From an uncultured Woeseiaceae bacterium (GTDB lineage: Bacteria > Pseudomonadota > Gammaproteobacteria > Steroidobacterales > Woeseiaceae), in the NCBI GenBank assembly GCA_945787845.1, contig CALZJH010000002.1, positions 186,001 through 250,000 on the forward strand: a stretch of DNA of 64,000 nt, given 5' to 3'. This document shows positions 24,730-33,188 of this stretch, one piece after another. Position 1 is the first letter of the stretch; each line of letters starts with the position of its first letter. The notes beneath the pieces are model-generated. The model made no database searches. It saw only the letters and a program-made list of their open reading frames with translations, and had not been told where the DNA came from. The position numbers and the translations under genes were made by a program.

Positions 24730-25851
24730 GTGAACCGTTATCTGATTATCATTGGCTTCGTATTGCTCGGCCTCTCGCCGTGTACCGACGCATCCGAGCG
24801 CGAGCCGTTGTTTCGGGACCATACGGTCCTGAAGGCGGTCCTGACTGCTCCGATTTCGCAAACATATGCGCAGCGGACGTCGACGGTTCGCCTGTATCAC
24901 CCCGGGCAGTGGACGTATATCAACGAAAAGGGCGACTCCCAGCGTCTCGATGTGTCCATTCGTATTCGCGGCAACTTTCGCAGGCAGTATTGCGAGCTGC
25001 CGCCACTGCGCCTGAATTTTAGAAAGTCGCAGGTTAAGGGCACGCTGTTCAAGGGGCAGGACAAACTGAAGCTGGTCGCACCCTGTCAGCACGGGCTGGA
25101 GTCGCAGCAAAAACTGCTGCTTGAGTACCTCGCATACAGAACTTACGAGATACTGACCGATAAGAGTTTTGGCACACGACTGATTCGACTGAGCTACGTC
25201 GATAGCGACAACAACCTGAAATCCTGGACGGACCTCGCATTCGTGATCGAGGATGAAGACGATGTCGCGGCGCGACTGCAACTGGACAAGGTCGCCGTCA
25301 AGGAAAATCGATTTGAGGAGTTGGACCAGCCGACGACGGCGCTGGCCGAGTTGTTTCAGCTGCTGATATCGAATCACGACTACTCCGTGCTCAAGGGACC
25401 GGAAGGGGAGTATTGCTGTCACAATTCGGTGATGTTCACGCGCCCCGAATCGGCCGATAAGCGGATACCGATTCCCTACGACTTCGATATGTCAGGGTTT
25501 GTGAACGCGAGCTACGCGGCGCCGCCCCACCATTTGCCCATTCGCCTCGTGCGTACGCGCTACTATCGGGGCATGTGCCAGCCGCCTGAGGTGCTGAACG
25601 AAGCGATCGCGCACATCCTATCGAAGAAGGAAGAGATTCTTTCGCTGTATGCGAATACGACCGAGCTCAGCCGCTTGTCGCGAAACCGCACGCTCAGCTA
25701 CGTGAAGTCGTACTTCGCCACTCTGGAAGACGAGGCCAAGCTCAAGAAACAGGTGCTGGATCGGTGCCGGGGTCGTGAACAGCTCGATGCAATGCTCGCA
25801 GCAGATGCAGAAGCGGACGCGCAGGCAGAAGCACCTAAAGACCCGACATAG
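24730..25851 (+). CDS. Secreted protein with CotH-like features
   Basis: 373 aa from a GTG start, with a Sec signal peptide (LIIIGFVLLGLSPCTDA). Seen in the sequence: a strand-rich N-terminal part with SIRIRGNFRRQYC and PPLRLNF, a central region with LISNHDYSVL, and a late IPYDFDMSGFVN motif. These resemble the R-x-R-G-N-(S/F) and Asp-x-Asp blocks of CotH-type atypical kinases, and I infer that relationship. The neighbouring convergent gene is a DUF4956 protein, a family I recall beside CotH genes elsewhere. The Ala/Glu-rich C-terminus overlaps that gene by 17 bases. Alternatively it is an uncharacterised exported protein. Confidence 0.6.
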   Translation: MNRYLIIIGFVLLGLSPCTDASEREPLFRDHTVLKAVLTAPISQTYAQRTSTVRLYHPGQWTYINEKGDSQRLDVSIRIRGNFRRQYCELPPLRLNFRKSQVKGTLFKGQDKLKLVAPCQHGLESQQKLLLEYLAYRTYEILTDKSFGTRLIRLSYVDSDNNLKSWTDLAFVIEDEDDVAARLQLDKVAVKENRFEELDQPTTALAELFQLLISNHDYSVLKGPEGEYCCHNSVMFTRPESADKRIPIPYDFDMSGFVNASYAAPPHHLPIRLVRTRYYRGMCQPPEVLNEAIAHILSKKEEILSLYANTTELSRLSRNRTLSYVKSYFATLEDEAKLKKQVLDRCRGREQLDAMLAADAEADAQAEAPKDPT

Positions 25852-26623
25852 GTCTGCTCGGATCGGTCCGGGCTTCCTTCTCCCTGGCCTTCGCGGCCTT
25901 GGCCCCTTTGCGTCGAATCTTGTCGCGTACCTCATGTTGCGATTCCAGACCGTCACCGAACGCACACACGCCGATTGATGCATAGTTGAAGAACACGGTC
26001 AGGACGACGGCGATCTCGATCGACTTCACGCCGGCAGAGATACCAACGCCAATAGAGGCGAGAATGAAGAGCGTGTCGAACGTGTCGCTTAACGCGCGCC
26101 GAAAACGCACGCCCGCGACAATGCCGGCGAGGCTGAATGCGAGCGCGAGACTGTGCTGGACAACCGTGACGATGCCAGCGACCACGGCGGGGAGTACAAG
26201 GGCCGTCGTGTCGATGGAATGATCGTAGACGCTCCCATCATGAATGGCCCGGTATACCCAGGATACCGGGAGCATGAGCAGCAGTGTCGAGGTCATTGCG
26301 TAGATAAGCGACAGCGCCTCGTGCAGCCATGCTGGTCCGCGCGCCAGTCGCGCACGGGTACTTTCTGTGACTATGTCCTCTATTTCCTCGTCGTCAGCGC
26401 TCAGGAGCGCTTCCTCCAGGTCGTAGATGCTCGACGACCCAAAGTCGGCGATTTCGCCAACGCCACCCAGCGGCAGCTGCTCGACAAAATTCGGTGCCAG
26501 AGACGCGGTGAGCGCCAGCGCAGAACCCAGCACGACATAGTAAATCGTGATCCTGAAGAACATCCGCAGCAGCAGCTGCCTGTGCTCGGCGATCATCGAT
26601 TTGATCCGTAGCTCCTCGTTCAT
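25835..26623 (-). CDS. DUF4956 family membrane protein
   Basis: 262 aa with about five membrane helices (near 18-42, 105-125, 142-165, 165-182 and 192-215). The DUF4956 signature is clear: VVQHSLALAFSLAGIVAGVRFRRALSDTFDTLFILASIGVGISAG. An acidic loop (DEEIEDIVTE) separates the first helices, and a basic Lys/Arg-rich tail lies after the last. The family is uncharacterised; in other bacteria it clusters with CotH-like and polyphosphate polymerase (VTC domain) genes. No VTC gene is in this window. Confidence 0.78.
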   Translation of the reverse strand: MNEELRIKSMIAEHRQLLLRMFFRITIYYVVLGSALALTASLAPNFVEQLPLGGVGEIADFGSSSIYDLEEALLSADDEEIEDIVTESTRARLARGPAWLHEALSLIYAMTSTLLLMLPVSWVYRAIHDGSVYDHSIDTTALVLPAVVAGIVTVVQHSLALAFSLAGIVAGVRFRRALSDTFDTLFILASIGVGISAGVKSIEIAVVLTVFFNYASIGVCAFGDGLESQHEVRDKIRRKGAKAAKAREKEARTDPSRPMSGL

Positions 26624-26704
26624 TGCGCAACCATAGGTTGTATTACTGATAATGGCAATTGCCTGCGCTGCTAAACTGTTTGTGGGACAAATTGGAGTAG
26701 TAAC

Positions 26705-27235
26705 ATGGCAGAGCTAGCGACAAGCAGTGACGAAGTTCGCGAATACGCCGTGGCTGCAAGGCAAAAGACGCAAGGCGGGATTATCCTTGTGCCGGTGGAC
26801 TTCTCCGCTCACTCGGAGGCTGCGTTGCTTGCGGCGGCAGGGTATGCAGAAGCAATGGGCGCGACCCTGATCGTGCTGCACGTCGTGCATGATCCCGGTG
26901 AAATGCCCGGGTACTACTCGAAGCTGATCAAGAAAAAACGGGTCACGCGGATTCAGGATATGGCGGCAGAAGCGTTCGACCAGTTCATGGACCGGGGGGT
27001 TGAGGAAAGCGGCGGGTCTGTCGCGCTGAAGGAAGCGGGTCGCCTGATGGTGAGGGGGCTTCCCGTGACGCGCATCCTGGAGGTCGTCGAGCAACTCGAA
27101 CCTATTATGTTAGTGATGGGGAGCCAGGGACGGACTGGTCTGAAACATCTCGTTATTGGTTCGAAGGCCGCGCAGATCGTCCAGCTGTGTCCGGTTCCGG
27201 TAACCATCGTCAAGACGCAGGGATTCAAGGGTTAG
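26705..27235 (+). CDS. Universal stress protein, UspA family
   Basis: 176 aa, one Usp domain preceded by about 25 residues. It opens GIILVPVDFSAHSEAALLAAAGYAEAMG. The ATP-binding pattern G-x2-G-x9-G-S is complete in MGSQGRTGLKHLVIGS (near 138-153). It ends PVPVTIVKTQGFKG. It lies 12 bases upstream of the Na/Pi cotransporter and is probably in its operon. Confidence 0.92.
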   Translation: MAELATSSDEVREYAVAARQKTQGGIILVPVDFSAHSEAALLAAAGYAEAMGATLIVLHVVHDPGEMPGYYSKLIKKKRVTRIQDMAAEAFDQFMDRGVEESGGSVALKEAGRLMVRGLPVTRILEVVEQLEPIMLVMGSQGRTGLKHLVIGSKAAQIVQLCPVPVTIVKTQGFKG

Positions 27236-27247
27236 CAAAGCACAGGT

Positions 27248-28978
27248 ATGCGACGGGTTCTTTTACTGATTGCCACGGTGTGTGTCTGCGCACCGGTCTT
27301 GGCGGCTGACGACGGCGCTGCGTCAATCGCAGTCGGACAAATGGCGATGCAGCTATTTGGCGGCCTGGCGCTGTTCCTGTTTGGCATCGAACAGATGACC
27401 GAGGGGCTCAAGATTGTCGCCGGGGAAAGGATGCGCGCCGTCCTCGCGCGCCTGACATCGAATCGCTACATGGGTGCCATGACCGGCGCGTTTGTGACAG
27501 CGATCATCCAGTCCTCATCGGTAACGACCGTCCTGGTGGTTGGCTTTACAACAGCGGGTCTGATGTCGTTCGCCCAGTCCATAGGCGTCATCATGGGCGC
27601 CAATATCGGCACCACGATAACTGCGCAGATAGTCGCCTTCAAAGTGACCAAAGCCGCTTTGCTGATGATTGCAATTGGCTTCGGCTTCCTGTTTTTCAGC
27701 AAGAGGAAAACGCTGAAACATTACGGCGGCATCGTGATGGGGCTCGGCCTCGTCTTCTTCGGCATGAGCATAATGAGCGACGCCATGCAGCCGCTGCGCA
27801 CCTTCCAGCCATTTCTCGACCTGATGATCAGGATGGAACATCCGCTCATCGGCATACTGGTGGCAGCCGCATTCACAGCGCTCATCCAGTCCTCGTCCGC
27901 TACAACGGCGATCGTGATTGTCATGGCCGGGCAGGGCTTCATCACGCTGCCTGCGGGCATTGCGCTCGCATTCGGTGCCAACATCGGCACCTGCGTGACA
28001 GCGATGCTCGCGGCCATCGGCAAACCTCGCGAGGCATTGCGGGCAGCGGTGACACATGTGCTTTTCAATATCGCCGGTGTCCTGCTCTGGTTAGGATTCG
28101 TGACGCAGCTAGCCGAGTTCGTGACGGCAATTTCGCCTACCCACGCGAACCTGTACGGTGCTGAGAGACTGGCGGCCGAGGCGCCGCGCCAGATTGCCAA
28201 TGCGCATACGATCTTTAATGTTGCCAATACCCTGGTTTTCATCTGGTTCACAACACTGATCGCGCGGCTGGTCGAGTGGATGGTCCCGGATCGTCCGCTC
28301 GATGAGGAAAGCGTCATCTCGGCCAAATACCTCGATGCCGACGTGCTATCCACGCCATCGATCGCTCTCGACCTTGTCAGGCGTGAAATCAGGCACATGG
28401 GGGAACAGGTCCTCGAAATGGTTGCTGAGATCATGCCGGCCATACTGCACGGCAGCGTGAACGCGCTGGATGAGATCCGGGCAATTGACGAACGAGTCGA
28501 CATTCTGCACGCAGAGATCGTGGTTTATCTCGGGCGCATCAGTCAGGCCGAATTGACGGAGAAGCAGACGGTGGAGCTCATGCACCTGATGGACGCCGCG
28601 AATGACCTCGAGAATATCGGTGACGTCGTCGAGGTGAACCTGGTCGAACTCGGTCGCCGCCGCATCGGTAAGGGCGTGGCCATCAGCACGCCGACCCAGG
28701 TCGTACTGACCGATTTTCACCAGGTTGTGATGGACGGCGTGGCCGCGGCGATTCGCGCAGTGGCCAATGATGACTACGAGGCTGCGCAGGCGGTCACGGG
28801 CATGAAAAAAGAGATCATGCGCATTACCAACTCTGCTGCCAGCCACGAGGCGAAGAGGTTGGTCGCTAATGAGCCGCATCGTATCGAGGCCTACACGGTG
28901 GAGATGGATATTGCCGAGAAGCTGCAGCGTATCTACTACTTCGCGCGGCGCATGGCGCGGACGGTCAAGGAGTCATGA
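27248..28978 (+). CDS. Na/Pi cotransporter family protein with PhoU-like domain
   Basis: 576 aa. A signal-like first helix is followed by two Na_Pi_cotrans repeats with the paired QSSS motifs (AIIQSSSVTTVLV and ALIQSSSATTAIV, near residues 85 and 215) and a C-terminal cytoplasmic PhoU-like helical domain (about 365-570). It resembles E. coli YjbB, which exports or moves phosphate with sodium. Coupling to the preceding Usp gene is inferred from spacing. The end is 28 bases from the tRNA-Arg 3' end. Confidence 0.9.
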   Translation: MRRVLLLIATVCVCAPVLAADDGAASIAVGQMAMQLFGGLALFLFGIEQMTEGLKIVAGERMRAVLARLTSNRYMGAMTGAFVTAIIQSSSVTTVLVVGFTTAGLMSFAQSIGVIMGANIGTTITAQIVAFKVTKAALLMIAIGFGFLFFSKRKTLKHYGGIVMGLGLVFFGMSIMSDAMQPLRTFQPFLDLMIRMEHPLIGILVAAAFTALIQSSSATTAIVIVMAGQGFITLPAGIALAFGANIGTCVTAMLAAIGKPREALRAAVTHVLFNIAGVLLWLGFVTQLAEFVTAISPTHANLYGAERLAAEAPRQIANAHTIFNVANTLVFIWFTTLIARLVEWMVPDRPLDEESVISAKYLDADVLSTPSIALDLVRREIRHMGEQVLEMVAEIMPAILHGSVNALDEIRAIDERVDILHAEIVVYLGRISQAELTEKQTVELMHLMDAANDLENIGDVVEVNLVELGRRRIGKGVAISTPTQVVLTDFHQVVMDGVAAAIRAVANDDYEAAQAVTGMKKEIMRITNSAASHEAKRLVANEPHRIEAYTVEMDIAEKLQRIYYFARRMARTVKES

Positions 28979-28980
28979 AT

Positions 28981-29019
28981 GGCGCGCCCGAGCAGTGATG
29001 TGAAATTGGCGCGCCCGAG
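28981..29019. repeat. 12-bp direct repeat of the tRNA-Arg 3' end
   Basis: GGCGCGCCCGAG occurs at 28981-28992 and again at 29008-29019. The second copy is the acceptor/T-arm end of the tRNA-Arg gene. The outer copy lies just beyond the cotransporter stop codon. Confidence 0.6.
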
Positions 29020-29083
29020 AGGATTCGAACCTCTGACCCCCAGATTAGGAATCTGGTGCTCTATCCGACTGAGCTACGGGCGC
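29007..29083 (-). tRNA. tRNA-Arg (anticodon CCU)
   Basis: 77 nt with encoded CCA. On the minus strand the acceptor arms are GCGCCCG (29083-29077) and CGGGCGC (29017-29011). The anticodon stem-loop CCAGATTCCTAATCTGG gives CCT, and the T-arm contains GGTTCGAATCC. It reads the rare AGG arginine codon. tRNA-Arg genes of this type are frequent integration sites. Confidence 0.97.
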
Positions 29084-29162
29084 GGCGGGGAGGATTCTAG
29101 CAGACCGCGATCCGGCTGTAATTGACCCGGTACTACGCCACATCAGGCGATATAATGCCCGG

Positions 29163-29540
29163 ATGCAGGGAATCATTCTACGAATGCTCATCACGATGTT
29201 CGGGCTGTTCATGGCATCGCAACTCATCCCCGGTGTCTCGATAAAAGGGACATGGACTTTTATTCTGGCTGCGCTGCTGCTCGGTATCGTCAATGCGCTG
29301 GTTCGCCCGATCGCGTTTATTTTGACCTTGCCCCTTACTGTGGTGACATTCGGGTTGTTCCTGTTCGTCATTAACGCCGGCATGTTCGGGCTGGTTGCGG
29401 CATTTTTGGACAACTTTTCTGTCGCGGGTTTCTGGGCGGCCGTGTTCGGCGCCATCATTGTCAGTATTTGCAGCACCGTTGCGTCCTGGTTCATTGGTCC
29501 TGACGGCCGCTACGAGGTGTTCGTCGTCCGACGGCACTGA
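29163..29540 (+). CDS. YvlD-type phage-holin-like membrane protein
   Basis: 125 aa, four membrane helices, Phage_holin_4_2/YvlD pattern: MLITMFGLFMASQLIPGVSIKG, LLGIVNALVRPIAFILTLPLTVVTFGLFLFVINAGMF and the C-terminal AAVFGAIIVSICSTVASWFI. Despite the family name it is a chromosomal membrane protein and not a sign of a prophage here. Function unknown. The next gene starts 16 bases downstream. Confidence 0.85.
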   Translation: MQGIILRMLITMFGLFMASQLIPGVSIKGTWTFILAALLLGIVNALVRPIAFILTLPLTVVTFGLFLFVINAGMFGLVAAFLDNFSVAGFWAAVFGAIIVSICSTVASWFIGPDGRYEVFVVRRH

Positions 29541-29556
29541 TTCACGGGAGAGCATA

Positions 29557-30279
29557 TTGAGCTTGCAGCACCGTCTGGTTGAGTATCGAGACGGCGATAC
29601 GGTCCTTGAGGGGCGCGTCGCGTGGGATGATCGATTTTCGGGCCCGAGGCCGGGCGTGCTCGTGGCGCACGCCTGGGGCGGCCGCAGCGACTTCGAAGAC
29701 GGCAAGGCTGACGGCCTTGCAGGACTCGGGTATGCCGCGTTTGCGCTGGATCTGTACGGTAAGGGTGTGCGCGGCAGCAGTCCGGAGGAAAACGCCGGGT
29801 TGATGCAGCCCTTTCTTGACGACAGGGCCATGCTGCAACAGCGGCTGCGAGCGTCGCTGTCCGCAATGCGTAAGCAGCCAGAAGTCGACGCGCAACAGGT
29901 TGCGGCAATCGGTTTCTGTTTCGGCGGCCTGTGTGTCCTTGATATTGCCCGCACGGGCGAAGACGTCGCTGGTGTCGTCAGCATTCATGGCTTGTTCGGC
30001 CCGCCTGGCAACACCACGGGCAACAAGGTCAGCGCCAAAGTGCTTGCGTTGCATGGCTGGGATGACCCCATGGCGACACCGACCCACGTTATTGCGTTGG
30101 CCGAAGAGCTGACTGCAATGGGTGCGGACTGGCAATTACATGCGTTTGGCAACACGATGCACGCGTTCACCAACCCGGCGGCGAACGCGCCTGACATGGG
30201 AACGGTCTACAGCGCCGTAGCCGACAAAAGGTCGGCGCTGGTGATGACGAATTTTCTTGAAGAATTGTTTGGCGGGTAG
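29557..30279 (+). CDS. Dienelactone hydrolase family protein
   Basis: 240 aa from TTG at 29557, preceded by GGGAG (29546-29550) at good spacing; upstream in-frame codons run antiparallel to nothing useful and overlap the holin-like gene. Alpha/beta hydrolase with a Cys nucleophile in GFCFGG (as in dienelactone hydrolase), Asp in GWDDPMATP and His in NTMHAF. It opens VEYRDGDTVLEGRVAWDD. The physiological substrate is unknown. The stop abuts the peptidase gene. Confidence 0.87.
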   Translation: MSLQHRLVEYRDGDTVLEGRVAWDDRFSGPRPGVLVAHAWGGRSDFEDGKADGLAGLGYAAFALDLYGKGVRGSSPEENAGLMQPFLDDRAMLQQRLRASLSAMRKQPEVDAQQVAAIGFCFGGLCVLDIARTGEDVAGVVSIHGLFGPPGNTTGNKVSAKVLALHGWDDPMATPTHVIALAEELTAMGADWQLHAFGNTMHAFTNPAANAPDMGTVYSAVADKRSALVMTNFLEELFGG

Positions 30280-30297
30280 ATGCCCGGGAGTAAAGAC

Positions 30298-32031
30298 GTG
30301 AAAAAACTACGATTGATCCTTGTCGCTGTGCTCGGTGCCAGCCTGGTGGCGTGTTCGGCGGACGAGGCTCCGCAGGATGAAACAGCGGCCGACACGACGG
30401 ATACTGCGGCAGCAATGGCGGATCCGGCCGCGGGTGGCAACCCGACGGCGGAAGAAGCGGCAAAGCAAATCACAGGTGATTACATGCGGGGCATCGTTGT
30501 CGAGATCAGCGATGACCGTTACGAAGGACGCGGCCCGGGCAGTCGCGGCGACGAAATGGCCCGCAGGTATCTTGTTGAGCGCATGCAAGAACTGGGACTC
30601 GAGCCAGGTGGTGAGGACGGCAGCTGGGAGCAGCCGTTTGACCTCGTCGGTGTCAATGCGGCGCAGCCTGATTCCTGGACATTCGACGGGCACGGCAAGT
30701 CGATGACACTCAAGCAGTGGGACCAGTTCATTGTTGGCAGTGGCATTCAGGAAGAGCGGTCCGAGTTCAGTGACGCGGAAGTCGTGTTTGTCGGCTACGG
30801 CATTCAGGCGCCTGAGTATGACTGGGATGACTACAAGGGGGCCGATCTGAAGGGCAAGGTACTTCTGATGATGAACAACGATCCTGACTGGGATCCGGAG
30901 TTGTTTGGGGGTGAAACACGCCTCTGGTACGGGCGCTGGGATTACAAGTACCTGAGTGCGGCGCGCCAGGGCGCGGTCGGTGCGATCATCATTCACACCT
31001 CGCCGTCAGCGGGCTACCCATTCCAGGTTGTGCAGACATCGTGGACGGGCGTGCAGTTCGAACTGCCGGCGGGTGATGAGCCGCGCAGCCAGGTTGCGGC
31101 CTGGGTGACCGAGGATTCGGCTCGCGATCTCATTGCCATGGCCGGGCTCGATCTCGACGAGTTACGCGAGGCGGCTTACAACCGGGACTTCGAACCTGTG
31201 CCCCTGGGTATTACCACGTCACTGGGCATGGATGTCGACATTACGCGCGTCAAGTCGGCGAATGTACTTGGTCTTATCGAAGGCAGTGACGCGGTACTCA
31301 AGGACGAAGTCGTTATTTACACGGCCCACCATGACCATCTTGGAATCGGTACGCCGAACGAGGATGGCGATACGATCTACAACGGGGCGATGGACAACGC
31401 GACCGGGGTAGCGCAGGTAATGGCAATCGCCAAGGCGATCAAGGCACTTCCCGAGGCGCCGCGACGTTCGATTCTCGTAAACCTCGTCGGTGCCGAGGAG
31501 CAGGGCCTGCTTGGCTCCGAGTACTACGCGGCGAACCCGACGTTTGCGCCGGGCAGGATTGCGGCGAACCTGAATTATGACGGTGGCAACATCTGGGGTC
31601 ACACGCACGACGTCACGTTTGTCGGTCTTGGCAAGTCAACCGTTGATGAGATTGTGACGATGATCGCCGGTGAGCAGGGCCGGGTCGTGAAGCCTGACCA
31701 GTTTGCCGACAGGGGCTACTTCTACCGTTCCGACCAGTTCAGTTTCGCGAAGATCGGCGTGCCGGCCATGTACCTCGATACCGGCACGGATTTTGTGGAT
31801 CGCCCACCGGAGTGGGGGCGTGAACAGCAGAATCACTACACCGAAGTGAACTATCACCAGCCGACCGACGAATACAGCCCCAGCTGGACCTTTGACGGGA
31901 TGGTGGATGATGCGTTGCTGGGTTACTGGACCGGACTGGCGATTGCCAATGCCGACGATAAGCCGACCTGGGTTCCCGGTGACGAATTTGAGGCTGCGCG
32001 CCTCGAGGCATTACGAGCGCTCGAAGAATAA
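30298..32031 (+). CDS. M28 family metallopeptidase lipoprotein
   Basis: 577 aa from GTG at 30298, with GGGAG at 30286-30290; an ATG at 30280 would add 6 residues. Lipoprotein signal with lipobox LVAC. An acidic linker precedes YMRGIVVEISDDRYEGRGPGSRG, then a PA-like insert (about 140-270), and the M28 zinc ligands: AHHDHLGIG, NGAMDNATG, GAEEQGLLGSE and a late YHQPTDE. It is a periplasmic or surface aminopeptidase with co-catalytic zinc. It directly follows the dienelactone hydrolase gene. Confidence 0.9.
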   Translation: MKKLRLILVAVLGASLVACSADEAPQDETAADTTDTAAAMADPAAGGNPTAEEAAKQITGDYMRGIVVEISDDRYEGRGPGSRGDEMARRYLVERMQELGLEPGGEDGSWEQPFDLVGVNAAQPDSWTFDGHGKSMTLKQWDQFIVGSGIQEERSEFSDAEVVFVGYGIQAPEYDWDDYKGADLKGKVLLMMNNDPDWDPELFGGETRLWYGRWDYKYLSAARQGAVGAIIIHTSPSAGYPFQVVQTSWTGVQFELPAGDEPRSQVAAWVTEDSARDLIAMAGLDLDELREAAYNRDFEPVPLGITTSLGMDVDITRVKSANVLGLIEGSDAVLKDEVVIYTAHHDHLGIGTPNEDGDTIYNGAMDNATGVAQVMAIAKAIKALPEAPRRSILVNLVGAEEQGLLGSEYYAANPTFAPGRIAANLNYDGGNIWGHTHDVTFVGLGKSTVDEIVTMIAGEQGRVVKPDQFADRGYFYRSDQFSFAKIGVPAMYLDTGTDFVDRPPEWGREQQNHYTEVNYHQPTDEYSPSWTFDGMVDDALLGYWTGLAIANADDKPTWVPGDEFEAARLEALRALEE

Positions 32032-32040
32032 TCGCCGCCT

Positions 32041-33060
32041 TTAGTCAGAGACGCTGGTCGAATTTCGGCCGGCGTCTTTGGCTTGATACAGGGCCTCGTC
32101 GGCTCGATGCAGCCAGTCGTTGCCGGTTTCGCCGTCCTTGATTTCAGCGACACCCAGGGAAATCGTGACAGCATGATCGGGCACGAGTTCGTTGGCGTCG
32201 ACGAGCAGTCGCAGTTGCTCAGCCAGGTGCACGGCACGTTCCAGGTTCGCCCCCTCCAGCACAACGACGAATTCCTCGCCGCCGATACGATAGAGGCTGT
32301 CCGTCACGCGAATACGCAGGTTGATAATCTCGGTGATGCTCTTGAGGATCTGGTCGCCGACAGCGTGTCCGTACACATCATTGACCTTCTTAAAATGATC
32401 GAGGTCGATCAGCACCAGCGATGAGGTCGCGCCAGTTCTGCGATGGGCATTGACGACTTCAATGAGTTTTGCATCGAGACCTCGCCGGTTTCCCGCTCCG
32501 GTGAGCGGGTCTTTGGTCGCAAGCACCAGCAGTTGCTCTCGTTGTCGACTCGTAATGAGCGAGAACGCGAGTGCGAAGGCACCGGTAACCAGGATCGTGA
32601 TGAGAATTGTCGTGGTCTCATGCGAATCGCTCGTCGGCAGCAGCGCAGGCAACAGCGACACGACGGTCAAGATGGTTACGACGACGGCCTCGCGAGGGCT
32701 GATCAAATAAAAGACCGCCATTATTGCCGGGAAGGCCCAGTAAATCTGGTGCGGGCCAATGACGTAGACCGTTGAGACAACGCCGCTCATGCACAGTGCG
32801 GCAATCGCGATACTTGCCACACGGATACGCCGGGTCCGATACACATACGTGCCGAGAATGAGAAAACCGCAAACGATGATTGAATCGATGGTGGCGGCCA
32901 CCCATTGCTGCTGCATGAAACGGAGGATGGCGAAAGGCAGAACGCCGAGTCCGCCGGCCGCACTCAGTATCAGCGGCAAGTATGTCTCGACCGACTTGCG
33001 TCCGGAGTTCGAGCGGACGATATAGCGCCAGGCATCCATCCCCGAGTGCAGCTTCCTCAT
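32041..33060 (-). CDS. Membrane-bound diguanylate cyclase (GGDEF)
   Basis: 339 aa. About six membrane helices (residues 25-165) form a sensor part, followed by a GGDEF domain starting ATKDPLTGAGNRRGLDAKL. The active site is RIGGEEF (near 265), and the product-inhibition I-site RVTD sits five residues before it, so it is likely an active, feedback-controlled c-di-GMP synthase. The start is 128 bases from the end of the ATPase gene on the same strand. Confidence 0.92.
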   Translation of the reverse strand: MRKLHSGMDAWRYIVRSNSGRKSVETYLPLILSAAGGLGVLPFAILRFMQQQWVAATIDSIIVCGFLILGTYVYRTRRIRVASIAIAALCMSGVVSTVYVIGPHQIYWAFPAIMAVFYLISPREAVVVTILTVVSLLPALLPTSDSHETTTILITILVTGAFALAFSLITSRQREQLLVLATKDPLTGAGNRRGLDAKLIEVVNAHRRTGATSSLVLIDLDHFKKVNDVYGHAVGDQILKSITEIINLRIRVTDSLYRIGGEEFVVVLEGANLERAVHLAEQLRLLVDANELVPDHAVTISLGVAEIKDGETGNDWLHRADEALYQAKDAGRNSTSVSD

Positions 33061-33188
33061 ACAATGAAGTTGCCTGATTTGTGCGCCCGTGTCAAAAGAA
33101 CAGGAGAAAAATTATGCGCAAAGTCAATGTGTTATGGCTAATTCCTCACAATGGCACTGGCTTCGGTGCCAGCTTGCGCCCGGTCTTC

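Noticed and set aside
29163..29540. Prophage remnant suggested by the holin-like protein
   Set aside because: YvlD-type proteins are common chromosomal membrane proteins and no other phage gene is present.
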